From Prevotella sp. (GTDB lineage Bacteria > Bacteroidota > Bacteroidia > Bacteroidales > Bacteroidaceae), in the NCBI GenBank assembly GCA_017538105.1, contig JAFYJN010000032.1, positions 62,001 through 126,000 of the forward strand: a stretch of 64,000 nt of DNA, in the 5' to 3' direction. The position numbers and the translations under genes are program-made. This document shows positions 34,869 to 44,400 of the stretch, piece after piece (the first letter of the stretch is position 1; every line of letters begins with the position of its first letter). The notes beneath the pieces were generated by a model, which searched no databases, was not told where the DNA came from, and worked only from the letters and a program-made list of their open reading frames with translations.

Positions 34869-35656
34869 TGAAAAAATATATCCTCGTATTATTATACACC
34901 GCTTCGTTTCTATTTGCACATTCACAACAATCCGGACATTTTCCGTTAATATGTGCATTTCATGGCGTTGGTTTTGAAAGTGACAGCATAGACTATTACG
35001 ACCCGGCCTTCCCCTTTATATGGACAGGAAATACTCAGGTGAGCGACGGCATTTTCGGAGGAAGCCACGACGACTTCCATACCCGAAAGGGCTTTATGAA
35101 ACAGTTTGAGATCGGTTTCACTTTTTTTCAGATAAACCACAACCTCTACAAAGGCATCGCAGGCATAAGTTACGCGTTCCAACTTGTCATTCATAACATC
35201 AGCCTCGATCACCATTATATGCCACACCGTACAGGCAACAGTCTGGAATTTGAATATGTAGATAACGCCCTCAAAAAGAACAACATTGGATTTGCAGCAC
35301 TTCGCATACCCGTTTTGACAGGCATACAAACACGTAACAGGTATCTCTCGTTTCAGACAGGATTCTCGTTCGAAGGTAGATCTGAAAGAACTCACTATTT
35401 CCAAGTGCAAGGTGAAGAAGAAGACGACCACCATATCCACATACCATTTTTTGGTGTTAACTGGCATGTGATGGCCAACGTTGGGGCGTTCACCATAGCC
35501 TTTAATCAGAGTCTCATCCCCATCTTTCAAGTGTCGAACGGTAGGAAAGCCTACACCCGTTCGCTGACATTAGGTTATAACATTTGCTTTAACCACAGTT
35601 TCAAGAACAGTCGCGCCATTGCCAAACGAAGAAAAGCAGCAGAGAGGCTGTTTTAA
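34865..35656 (+). CDS. Exported beta-rich protein, possible outer-membrane barrel
   Basis: The 263-aa protein has a signal peptide ending at FAHSQQ. Alternating hydrophobic and polar stretches (GISYAFQLVIHNIS, YLSFQTGFSFEGRSER, VNWHVMANVGAFTIAFNQSL and YTRSLTLGYNICFNHSF) suggest an 8- to 12-strand outer-membrane barrel. It is last in the sigma/anti-sigma operon and overlaps the previous gene by 4 bp. It may be the membrane partner that the preceding STN protein lacks. No family is firmly recognised. Met2 (34868) is an alternative start. Confidence 0.68.
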   Translation: MMKKYILVLLYTASFLFAHSQQSGHFPLICAFHGVGFESDSIDYYDPAFPFIWTGNTQVSDGIFGGSHDDFHTRKGFMKQFEIGFTFFQINHNLYKGIAGISYAFQLVIHNISLDHHYMPHRTGNSLEFEYVDNALKKNNIGFAALRIPVLTGIQTRNRYLSFQTGFSFEGRSERTHYFQVQGEEEDDHHIHIPFFGVNWHVMANVGAFTIAFNQSLIPIFQVSNGRKAYTRSLTLGYNICFNHSFKNSRAIAKRRKAAERLF

Positions 35657-35905
35657 CTCGAATGACTCACTCAAATTCATTGGGTGACGGTTTTTCTAAG
35701 AAAGAAACAATTCTATATCATTTAACTTCCGCAAGCTCCAGTTGTAAGGAGTTACAAAGAAGTAAGGAGGAGTTAGAAGAAGTTAAAAGCCAATAGCCCA
35801 TAGCCCATCAACGGGTTCGGGCAAGGTATTGTCCTTTATCTTCGCCGCTGATAAGCGGCTATCTTCCTTTATCTTCTTTTATCTCCATAACATGAGGAAA
35901 TTGAA
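35657..35905. other. Gap between convergent genes with hairpin and low-complexity words
   Basis: There is no gene here. It contains GGAGTTAGAAGAAGTTA-type words (35772-35790) related to those near 50481 and 56130, CCCATAGCCCAT, and a perfect hairpin GCCGCT-gata-AGCGGC at 35844-35859 between CTTTATCTTC words. The hairpin could end transcripts from either side. Confidence 0.5.
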
Positions 35906-37141
35906 TCAATCATAACACAACACCAATTGGCGGTCGGGGTCGAACACTTCTTGTGCGGTCTGTTGCACCTGTTCGGCGGTGATGGCGTCGATACGGGCGT
36001 AGAGCTTGTCGGGGTCGCTCTCCCAACCATAATGCAGGAATGTCTTGCCGAGACCCAGGGTGAACGATTCGCGCTGGTCACAGGCCACACCAATCTGTCC
36101 CTTCAGCTGTCGTTTGGCGGCTGTCAGTTGCATGGGAGTGAGCGGACTATTGATAAGCAGGTCTTGTTCCTTGCGCACCACCCTGAGACAACGCTGCACA
36201 TCATGCGGGTCACACCCGAAATAGGTGGTCCACACCCCCGTGTCGCTGTAGTTGGCCATGCTGCTCTCCACGGTATACACCAGTCCGCGCCGCTCGCGCA
36301 ACGCCAAGTTGAGTCGCGAATTCATGCCTGGTCCGCCCATCATGTTGTTCAACAGGTAAAGAGACATACGCAACGGATGGTGGACGCTGTAGCCTCTGGT
36401 GCCCAGGAGCACATGGGCCTGGTGGGTGTCGCGGTGAACGTGCAGCGTGCACGCCTCGAAGGGAGCGAGCGCGGCAGCCTTCGCCTCCCTGTCGGGAAGG
36501 TCTGGCGTGGCCTCGGGCAGGTCGTTGGTGGCTCGTTCCAACAGGCGCACGAGCCGGTCGAAAGAGATATCGCCCGAGGCGAAAAACACCATGTTTTCCG
36601 CCCGGTAATGCATTTTGGTGAAACGCTGCGCGTCGGCCGTGGTGAAGGAACGCACTCGTTCCACGGAGCCCAAGATATGATGCCCCAGAGGATGTCCATC
36701 GAAAAGCTTATTGTCGAACTCATCATATATCAGTTCGGCGGGCGTGTCGTTATAGCTCTCTATCTCCTCGCAGATGACCGTGGCCTCCTTGTCAATCTCC
36801 GTCTGGGGATACTGGCTGTGGAACACGATATCGGTGAGCAGGTCGACAGCCCTGGGCAGGTGCTCGGCCAGTATGGCGGCATGGTAAACGGTGTCTTCCT
36901 TGTTGGTGAAGGCGTTGAGGTCGCCCCCCACCCGCTCCAGCGTGTTGAGGATATGCCAGGAGCGACGCCGTGCGGTGCCCTTGAACGTCATGTGCTCACA
37001 GAAATGGGCCAGTCCATGACTGTCGGCTTCCTCGTCGCGCGAGCCGGCATTGATGGCGTAGCCGCAATAGACCACGGACGAAGCCACGGGCTGGTGGATA
37101 ATGCGCAGCCCACAGCGCAAAGTATGTGTGTTGTATCTCAT
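35906..37141 (-). CDS. M16-family zinc metallopeptidase
   Basis: The 411-aa protein has the inverted zinc motif HxxEH as HFCEH (His46, Glu49, His50), with the third ligand Glu in the following VICEEIESYND helix. The C-terminal half has the R/Y-type pocket (LALRERRGLVYTVESS) of M16 enzymes. No signal peptide is seen, so it acts in the cytoplasm or with a partner. Family members degrade peptides or process proteins. It is divergent from the PfkB gene. Confidence 0.92.
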   Translation of the reverse strand: MRYNTHTLRCGLRIIHQPVASSVVYCGYAINAGSRDEEADSHGLAHFCEHMTFKGTARRRSWHILNTLERVGGDLNAFTNKEDTVYHAAILAEHLPRAVDLLTDIVFHSQYPQTEIDKEATVICEEIESYNDTPAELIYDEFDNKLFDGHPLGHHILGSVERVRSFTTADAQRFTKMHYRAENMVFFASGDISFDRLVRLLERATNDLPEATPDLPDREAKAAALAPFEACTLHVHRDTHQAHVLLGTRGYSVHHPLRMSLYLLNNMMGGPGMNSRLNLALRERRGLVYTVESSMANYSDTGVWTTYFGCDPHDVQRCLRVVRKEQDLLINSPLTPMQLTAAKRQLKGQIGVACDQRESFTLGLGKTFLHYGWESDPDKLYARIDAITAEQVQQTAQEVFDPDRQLVLCYD

Positions 37142-37186
37142 TTCGGTGCGAAGTTACAACAAAAAAGAAAAAAACACGCTTTTTGC

Positions 37187-37216
37187 TTTGTGTTTTACTT
37201 TTTTTTCGTAACTTTG
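37187..37216 (+). promoter_or_regulatory. Promoter of the PfkB-family kinase
   Basis: TTTG (37187-37190), an 18-nt spacer and TAACTTTG (37209-37216) lie about 32 nt before the start at 37249. Confidence 0.6.
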
Positions 37217-37248
37217 TTTCCCAAAACACGACAACCATCACACACTCT

Positions 37249-38205
37249 ATGCGAAAAGTATTCGGAATAGGAGAAACGGTACTCGACATCATCTTCAAAG
37301 ACGAGCAGCCCATTGGCGCGGTGCCCGGAGGCAGCGTGTTCAACGGCATCATCTCCCTCGGCCGCGCAGGCGTCGAAGCCTCGTTCATCAGCGAGGCGGG
37401 CAACGACCGTGTGGGTCAGAACATCATACAATTCCTCAAGGATAACCATGTCAATGCCGACAATATCAATGTATACCCAGGCAGCAAGTCGCCTATCTCG
37501 CTTGCCTTCCTCGATGACAACAACGACGCGGAATACCTGTTCTACAAAGACCACCCTCACGACCAACTCGACTTCATCTATCCCAAAGTGCAGCGCGACG
37601 ACATCGTGATGTTCGGCTCCTACTATGCCGTGAATCCCGTGATACGTCCACAGATGTTCGGGTTCCTCGAATATGCCAAGAGCCAGGGAGCCATCCTCTA
37701 CTACGACGTGAATTTCCGTTCGTCACACCGCGACGACGTGATGAAGATTACCCCCAACTTGTTGGAGAACCTCGAATATGCCGACATTGTGCGCGGCAGC
37801 TATGAAGATTTCTTCGTGCTCTACAAGAAAGACGACCCCGACCGCGTCTATAATGCAGACATTTCATTCTACTGCAAGAAATTCATCTATACCCACGGAG
37901 CACATCCCGTGGAGCTGCGTGCCGACGGATTGAAGAAGAGCTACCCCGTGATTGCCACGAACACGGTGAGCACCATCGGGGCCGGCGACAACTTCAATGC
38001 GGGCATCGTCTATGGCATGATGAAATATAACATCACCCGCGACACCATCGACCAAGGGCTCTCCGAAGAGCAGTGGGACGAGGTGATACACTGCGCCCAG
38101 GTCTTCTGCGCCGAATGTTGCAAACATATCAGCAACTCCATCCCCGTGGAGTTCGGCGAAAAGATGAAAGAGGAATTGATGCTTAGTAGGCAAGTAGAAG
38201 AATAA
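37249..38205 (+). CDS. PfkB-family carbohydrate kinase
   Basis: The 318-aa sugar kinase has N-terminal GIGETVLDIIFKDEQPIGAVPGGSVFN and the C-terminal STIGAGDNFNAGIV with catalytic Asp. I start at 37249, just after its promoter; the frame is open upstream to 37126, but that part overlaps the promoter. Substrate is unknown; it differs in sequence from the fructokinase at 21171. The following flavoprotein gene is 60 bp away, with a small CCCTTC-tgca-GAAGGG hairpin between. Confidence 0.9.
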   Translation: MRKVFGIGETVLDIIFKDEQPIGAVPGGSVFNGIISLGRAGVEASFISEAGNDRVGQNIIQFLKDNHVNADNINVYPGSKSPISLAFLDDNNDAEYLFYKDHPHDQLDFIYPKVQRDDIVMFGSYYAVNPVIRPQMFGFLEYAKSQGAILYYDVNFRSSHRDDVMKITPNLLENLEYADIVRGSYEDFFVLYKKDDPDRVYNADISFYCKKFIYTHGAHPVELRADGLKKSYPVIATNTVSTIGAGDNFNAGIVYGMMKYNITRDTIDQGLSEEQWDEVIHCAQVFCAECCKHISNSIPVEFGEKMKEELMLSRQVEE

Positions 38206-38265
38206 GACAACCCTCGTACCCATTAGGCTGCCCTTCCTGCAGAAGGGGAAATAAAAAATCATTTT

Positions 38266-39450
38266 ATGCTCATTACCAACAACATCCATTACGTGGGCGT
38301 GAACGACCGCAACAAGTTCTTGTTCGAAGGACTGTGGCCATTGCCCAACGGCGTGTCCTATAACGCCTATCTCATCGACGACGAGAAAGTGTGCCTCATC
38401 GACACCGTGGAGGTGGACTTCTTCGTGCAGTTCATTGAAAACATCCGTAACGTCATCGGCGACCGTCCCATCGACTACCTCGTGGTCAACCACATGGAAC
38501 CCGACCACAGCGGGTCGCTCGCACTCATCAAGAAATACTATCCCGACGTGAAAATCGTTGGCAACAAAAAAACCTTCGGCATGATGGCGGGCTTCTACGG
38601 CATCGACGAGGTGGGCATGGAGGTGAAGAACGGCGACAGCCTCGAACTGGGACAACACACCCTGCAGTTCTTCCTCACACCCATGGTTCACTGGCCCGAG
38701 ACGATGGTGACCTATGACGCATCTACGAAGACGCTCTTCTCCGGCGACGCCTTCGGCTGCTTCGGCGCCCTGAACGGCGGCATCATCGACAAAGACATCA
38801 ACTGCGACACGTTCTGGCTGGAGATGACACGTTACTACTCGAACATCGTGGGCAAATACGGCACACCCGTGCAGAACGCGCTGAAGAAACTCGCCGGTGT
38901 GCCCATCGACTATATCTGCGCCACCCACGGACCGGTATGGCATGAGTATGTGACGAAGGTGGTCGGTATCTACGACCGTCTGAGCCGCTACGAGGCTGAG
39001 GAGGGACTGGTGGTATGCTACGGCACGATGTACGGCAATACCGAGCGTATGGCCGAGGTCATCGCCCGTGCTGCCAGCGAGGCCGGTGTGAAGAACATCG
39101 TGCTCTACAACGTGTCGAAGACGCACCACTCCTATATCCTCCGCGACATCTTCCGTTACCGGGGTCTCATCGTGGGAGCGCCGACCTACAACACCGGACT
39201 GTACCACGAGATGGACGTGCTACTCTCGGAAATCGCCGGCAAGGACATGAAGAACCGTCTCTTCGGCTGGTTCGGCAGTTTCGGCTGGGCCGGCAAGGCG
39301 GTGGCGAAAATCCAGGAGTGGAACGACAATCACCTGCATTTCGAGGCCGTGGGCGAACCTGTTGAGATGAAACAGGCACTCACCGAAGAGACACGCCTCC
39401 AATGCGAGGCTCTTGGCCGTGCCATGGCCGCCCGACTGAAAGAAACATAA
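38266..39450 (+). CDS. A-type flavoprotein (FprA / rubredoxin:oxygen oxidoreductase-like)
   Basis: The 394-aa protein has a beta-lactamase-like diiron domain (about 1-250), with ligands in NHMEPDHSG, VHWPETM, SGDAFG and THGPVWHEY. A flavodoxin domain follows (about 255-394; CYGTMYGNTERMAEVIA, GAPTYNTGLY). Such proteins reduce O2 to water or NO to N2O and protect anaerobes from oxidative or nitrosative stress. The redox partner (rubredoxin or NADH reductase) is not in the window. A strong terminator follows. Confidence 0.92.
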   Translation: MLITNNIHYVGVNDRNKFLFEGLWPLPNGVSYNAYLIDDEKVCLIDTVEVDFFVQFIENIRNVIGDRPIDYLVVNHMEPDHSGSLALIKKYYPDVKIVGNKKTFGMMAGFYGIDEVGMEVKNGDSLELGQHTLQFFLTPMVHWPETMVTYDASTKTLFSGDAFGCFGALNGGIIDKDINCDTFWLEMTRYYSNIVGKYGTPVQNALKKLAGVPIDYICATHGPVWHEYVTKVVGIYDRLSRYEAEEGLVVCYGTMYGNTERMAEVIARAASEAGVKNIVLYNVSKTHHSYILRDIFRYRGLIVGAPTYNTGLYHEMDVLLSEIAGKDMKNRLFGWFGSFGWAGKAVAKIQEWNDNHLHFEAVGEPVEMKQALTEETRLQCEALGRAMAARLKET

Positions 39451-39475
39451 AAACAGAAATCTGAAAACAATAACC

Positions 39476-39518
39476 GTGCCGGAGGAGGTTGCAAAAAACT
39501 TCTTCCGGCACAACTTTT
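39476..39518 (+). terminator. Terminator after the A-type flavoprotein
   Basis: GTGCCGGA (39476-39483) pairs with TCCGGCAC (39504-39511), extended by partial pairing of GGAGG with CTTCTT, and is followed by AACTTTT. It lies 25 bp after the stop. Confidence 0.82.
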
Positions 39519-39720
39519 AGCCCCCCTCTAACTCCCCCGAGGGGAAGGAGTTGAGTGTTGAATGTTGACGAGTTGTTGAGACATATGTCGAAAAATTGTC
39601 GCTTCGCGATTACGAATTATCAATGAAGAATTTGTAGAGTATTCTCTCACCTCTCACCCCTTCTGGGCTGGGGTGGGTGTTTCCCTCCCCCCTCCTTGGG
39701 AGGGGGACAGGGGGAGGTTT
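39518..39720 (+). repeat. Mixed repeat block reaching into the LOG-family gene
   Basis: It contains AGCCCCCCTCTAACTCCCCC with GAGGGG (39518-39545), GAGTTGAGTGTTGAATGTTG (39549-39568), CTCTCACCTCTCACCCC (39643-39659), GGCTGGGGTGGGTG (39664-39677) and CCCTCCCCCCTCCTTGGGAGG (39682-39702). The last part encodes the C-terminus of the LOG-family protein. Confidence 0.82.
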
Positions 39721-40238
39721 CCAATCACCTCGTCAAGACTATTGGCCACCTGTATGTAGTCTTCCCGACAGCCACGGAGCATGCCACGACGCTGGATGTC
39801 ATCCAGCAGAGCCACGAGCGGGTCCCAAAACCCTTTTATGTTATATAAGATGACACGTTTCCGGTGGTAGCCGATGGTATAGGCCGCCACGACGGTGAAA
39901 ATCTCGTCGAGCGTTCCCACGCCACCGGGCAAGGCCACGCACACATCGCTATGTGCCAGGAGCAGGTCCTTGCGGTCGCTGAGCGTCGCCGTGGGGATAC
40001 ACACATCCACATATTCCGACACGTGCCCATGCTTCTCTATCATCGAGGGCACCACGCCGATGGTTTGGCCTCCCGCCTCATGCACGGCCTGCGACACACA
40101 TTGCATCAATCCCATGTCGCACCCTCCGAAAACCAAGGTATGGCCTTCTTGACCCATCCACTGTCCCAACTCACGCGTTGCCGTGAAGAAGTCGGGGTCT
40201 ATTGTCTTATTGGCTGAACAGAAAACACCTATTTTCAT
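39654..40238 (-). CDS. LOG-family (TIGR00730) nucleotide phosphoribohydrolase with repeat-derived tail
   Basis: The 194-aa protein has N-terminal MKIGVFCSANKTIDPDF, FGGCDMGLM and the family signature PGGVGTLDEIF. LOG enzymes cleave nucleoside monophosphates of cytokinin type to base and ribose-5-phosphate; the bacterial role is uncertain. I start at 40238 rather than 40256 because conserved sequence begins there. The last 18 or so residues (NLPLSPSQGGGRETPTPAQKG) translate a GC-rich repeat and are not conserved. Confidence 0.88.
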   Translation of the reverse strand: MKIGVFCSANKTIDPDFFTATRELGQWMGQEGHTLVFGGCDMGLMQCVSQAVHEAGGQTIGVVPSMIEKHGHVSEYVDVCIPTATLSDRKDLLLAHSDVCVALPGGVGTLDEIFTVVAAYTIGYHRKRVILYNIKGFWDPLVALLDDIQRRGMLRGCREDYIQVANSLDEVIGNLPLSPSQGGGRETPTPAQKG

Positions 40239-40265
40239 ACTATTTGTCGTTATCAACTACTGATC

Positions 40266-41402
40266 TTATTGCAATGCCACGAAGAGCCGTTCCAACTGTT
40301 GGGCCACCACCGATGGAGCGGCAAGAGTGGCCACCTGCTCACCCGCTAGACGATAGGACTGACCTGTCGCCCCGACGATATCATTTTCCACCTGATGAAG
40401 CATGGCCTGTGTCAAGGCGGGCGTGTCGTCAACGGGCACTATGCTGACGGCTCCTTCGATACGCTCGTTCTGTGGAATGCACGTCGTACCGATGACAGGG
40501 CGTCCGGTACTGACGGCCTCAAGCACCACCAACGGCTGCACCTCGCTGCGACTGGCCAACACCAGACAGTGACAGTCGTAAAGCAGCTGCCGCAAGTCAT
40601 CGCGCCCCAATTCACCATGCACCACCACCCCCTCTGGCTTCGACAGCAGGTGGGTGTCGCGCCCAGCCACGTGGAGCTCGCTCTTGGGATAGGTTCCATG
40701 AACTTTGGCGAAGGCGTCGAACAGGATGTCATACCCCTTCAGTGGCGTGTTGTGGGCGATGCAGCAAAAACGATAGGGAGTCATGGTGGCCCGGGGTCGG
40801 TAAGCGAAGAAATCCGTGTCGATGATGTTCGACACCTCTTGCCACCGATAATCCGTGCCGAAGAGATGGGCCGTCTGCTCCACCACCTCGCGAGCCACGG
40901 GAATCACGATGCCCGCACCCTCGTAAGCCTGTCGCAACAACGGCACCTGCCATGTGGTGGTGGAGGAGCCCCACTCCTGTTCGAGCACATGCAGCGACAG
41001 GTGTTCGGTGATGGCATACGGCACGCCATGACGCTGATGGATGAGCAGGGCCGCATAGCCCGCCCACTTGGCACAATGGGCGTGGATGATGTCGGGACGG
41101 CCATAGCGCCTCACATACCCCTCATACATCCGTTGCACCGTGTTCACCCAACGTCGTTGGTTCTTCCGGGGTGAACGGGGCCAGCCCCGCATGTAATGCT
41201 TCATCACCGTCACGCCATCATACTGCTCCTCACGGACGAGCCATGGCAGGGTGATGAACTGGCGTAGCGAACGGCGCACCGACAGTTGCACACAGGCCAT
41301 GATACGCACCTCATGCCCCCGTGCGGCCAGCGCCTTGGCCTGCTCGAGACAAAACTCACCGCCATAGGGAGTGAAAAACGAGGGTATCTCCAGTATGTGC
41401 AT
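40266..41402 (-). CDS. Glycosyltransferase family 4 protein
   Basis: The 378-aa GT-B enzyme has N-terminal EIPSFFTPYGGEFCLEQAKALAARGHEV, DIIHAHCAKWAG and a central VSNIIDTDFF. In the C-terminal half are VHGELGRDDLRQLLYDC and the nucleotide-sugar binding region LASRSEVQPLVVLEAVSTGRPVI (E-x7-E). It transfers a sugar, probably to a cell-surface glycan; donor and acceptor are unknown. It lies 9 bp upstream of the 40256 limit of the LOG gene on the same strand. Confidence 0.9.
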   Translation of the reverse strand: MHILEIPSFFTPYGGEFCLEQAKALAARGHEVRIMACVQLSVRRSLRQFITLPWLVREEQYDGVTVMKHYMRGWPRSPRKNQRRWVNTVQRMYEGYVRRYGRPDIIHAHCAKWAGYAALLIHQRHGVPYAITEHLSLHVLEQEWGSSTTTWQVPLLRQAYEGAGIVIPVAREVVEQTAHLFGTDYRWQEVSNIIDTDFFAYRPRATMTPYRFCCIAHNTPLKGYDILFDAFAKVHGTYPKSELHVAGRDTHLLSKPEGVVVHGELGRDDLRQLLYDCHCLVLASRSEVQPLVVLEAVSTGRPVIGTTCIPQNERIEGAVSIVPVDDTPALTQAMLHQVENDIVGATGQSYRLAGEQVATLAAPSVVAQQLERLFVALQ

Positions 41403-41440
41403 ATTGACAAATCCTTATCGTTGATGGACAGCCATCGTGG

Positions 41441-44400
41441 TTAGTTGAACAAATACCTGATGGTGAACATCACTCGGTAGGTGGAAGCCGTGTCCAAGTA
41501 GTTCTGATACGTCTTCGTGTGCCGTTCGCCATTCACGGTGTTATACATATACTTGCCTTCTTTGTAGGTGAGCAAGGCATTGCCCTGCACCTGTTTGTAG
41601 ATGCCCCAGTCGCTGTTCAACAGGTTGGGCAGGTTGAGGATATCGACACCCAGTTGCAGCGTATCGCGCGTCTTGCCCGCCATCACACCGATGTCGCATT
41701 GGTATTTGAAGTCAAGCTGGTGGTGCCACGGCATCTTCGCCCCACCCCGCTCGGCATAACGTCCCTTGCGGTCCTTCAGGTAATCATCCTGCTGGATATA
41801 CGTCCAGAAGTCATCGCGTTGCATGGCCGCCGTATATTCCATCTTGTCCGTCCCATAGGTGCTGGGGGCGAAATCCCATCCGTCCAGTTCCTCGCGCGAC
41901 GCAGGCACATAGATGAGGTTGCCGGGTGCCAAGGCATCGCCGTTGACATTCGAAGAGAAATAATATGAATAGCGACTGTAGGAGAAGTCGCCGGAGAAAC
42001 CAAATTGGTAGCCGTCGTACACCAGGGAGAACACGGAAGAGATGTTTTTTGTCATCTTCCATCGGTAGGCGGCGGAAAGGAGCAGTCGGCTCGGTGCCAC
42101 GTAGGGGGCAAAGCCCGTCTCATTGTCTTTCATGGCATTGACGGAGTAACGATAGACGCTATAGGCCGACGATGCCTGGTCGCCATAGCCCGGTGTATAG
42201 GTCTTCGACCGTGATATCGTGTAGCTGCCCGCCAGATCCAGACCGAAGTCGAACGACTTGCGCAACTGGGCACTGAGCGACATATAATAGGCCTTGCCGC
42301 CCGCGTTCTCCAACACGAACACGGAGTGTTTATCGTCATAGTACGACATCTGGTGGCGCACATCACCGTGACCGAGATCAACAACAGAGACACCGTCCCA
42401 ATAGATATCGCGGTTGGCCACCACCACAGGGTTGATATCTTTGTTGATGATTCCCTCCAGGGTAAAGTCAATATCGCCGGGCAGTTTCATGTCCACCGAC
42501 AGCGATGTCTTCCACGTCTTCGGCATGCGCAGGTCATTGGACAGGATGGTCGGGCTACCGGGCACCGTGGTCTTGCTGGTGGCATGAATCTGTTGCAACA
42601 TCTCCTCCTGACTCATGGTAAAGGTGGGCATCAGCGGTGTCTCCCCTTTTGCCACAGCATTATTATAGTCCTGCTGCGAATAGGTGAAGGTGGTCTGTCC
42701 CATGCCCGAGCCGCTGACAGCGGAGATGAGCCATACGAAGGGCATACGTCCCACGAACAGTCCCGAGCCGCCACGGACTATCAGTCGTTGGTCACCCAGC
42801 ACATCCCAGTTGAAACCGATGCGCGGCGAGACGGAGAGGCTGGCATCAGGCACATTGTCGGTGCGGAAATGCTGTCCTCCGAAGTCCAGCTTATAGAAAT
42901 CCTCGTTGAAATTATCCTTCAATGAGGGATAGGACGGCAGTTCCAGACGCAGGCCTACAGACAGGCGGAAACGGTCGGTCAGCGACATGTTGTCCTGCAC
43001 ATACAACGACCATTGGTTGGTCGACATCTTCGACTTGAACATCGAATGGTCGGCATTGTTGCCGTAGGTGATGCCGAACAGACGGGTTTGTTCGGGTGTG
43101 AACACCGACGCCCAGTCGCCGGCAGCCACCTGCTCAGGAGTGGCCTCAAAGGCGTAATAGCCTGCCGCGGCATGGGCATAGCCGTTGGTGGCACTGTTGT
43201 GCTCAAACTGCAATCCGCCGAACAGCTGGTGCTTGCCCACTTGGATGCTTACCTCGTCGGTAATCACGGTGTTCTTCGTCTGCGCCAAGTTGCCATAGGT
43301 ATAGGGGTCACCCGTCACCGCCCATGAGGGATAGAAGCCCTGGCCGTTACTCATCACAATCTCCACCATGGGCACCGACTCCCCATATTCATTGCTGCGT
43401 GGCTGGTCCTGGAAGGAATAGGTGGCACGCAGCGTGTTCTGCCACTTACCGAAACGGCTGTTCAACTCGGCGGCCAAAGATGTGAAACGGTATTCGGCAT
43501 AGTAACGGCTGGAGAGCGATGACATGCTGTAGTTGGTGCCCGAGCCGTAATCGTTCTGATTGCCGCCATATATCAAGGTGCTGCGGTTGCTGCCTATCGA
43601 ACGAGAGAGGGAACTGAAATTCGACGTTTTCCTGTTCGACTTGGTGAAACGTACATTGAGACGGTGGCTATCATTGATGTTCCAGTCAAGGCGCGCCAAC
43701 AATCGATAGGCTGGTGTCTTCACGTTATACCCCTGCCAGGGACCAGTCGTCAGTCCGTAGGTGTTCTGCAGGAAGTTGGAGAGACTCTCCAGCTGTTCAA
43801 TCTGTGGACGGCGGTTGGTCACGGTATAGGGCGTGCTGCCATTGCCGGCATGGGCCTCGGGACCGGCCATCACGATATCTTCCACCTCGCCATTGACGAA
43901 GAAAAACAGTTTGTCTTTTATGATGGGACCGCCTAATGACAGGCCGTAGGTGTTGCTGTGTCCGTCAGCCACGGGCAGCGTTGTCGATGCCACGCGGTCG
44001 CCCTTCAGTGCGTTGCTGGTGAGGTAAGAATAGGCCGAGCCTTTGAATTCGTTCGTTCCGCTCTTCGTCACAGCATTGATGCCTCCGCCGATAAAACCAC
44101 TCTGACGCACGTCATAGGGCGTGATGGACACCGTCATCTGCTCCAGGGCATCGAGTGAGATGGGCATGCCGCCGCCCGGCAGCGGTGAGTTGCCCAAGCC
44201 GAAGGCGTCGTTGAAAGATGCTCCGTCGATGGTCACCCTTGACTGGCGGTAGTTGCCGCCGCCGATGGCCATGCCGCTCGATGAGGCCGACTGTGGCGTC
44301 ATCTTCATCAGGTCGGTCATGGCACGTCCCACGGTGGGCACGACGGCCATCTGAGCCGCATCAAGGTGTGTCACGGCTCCCGAGCGGTCACTGCGCATGG

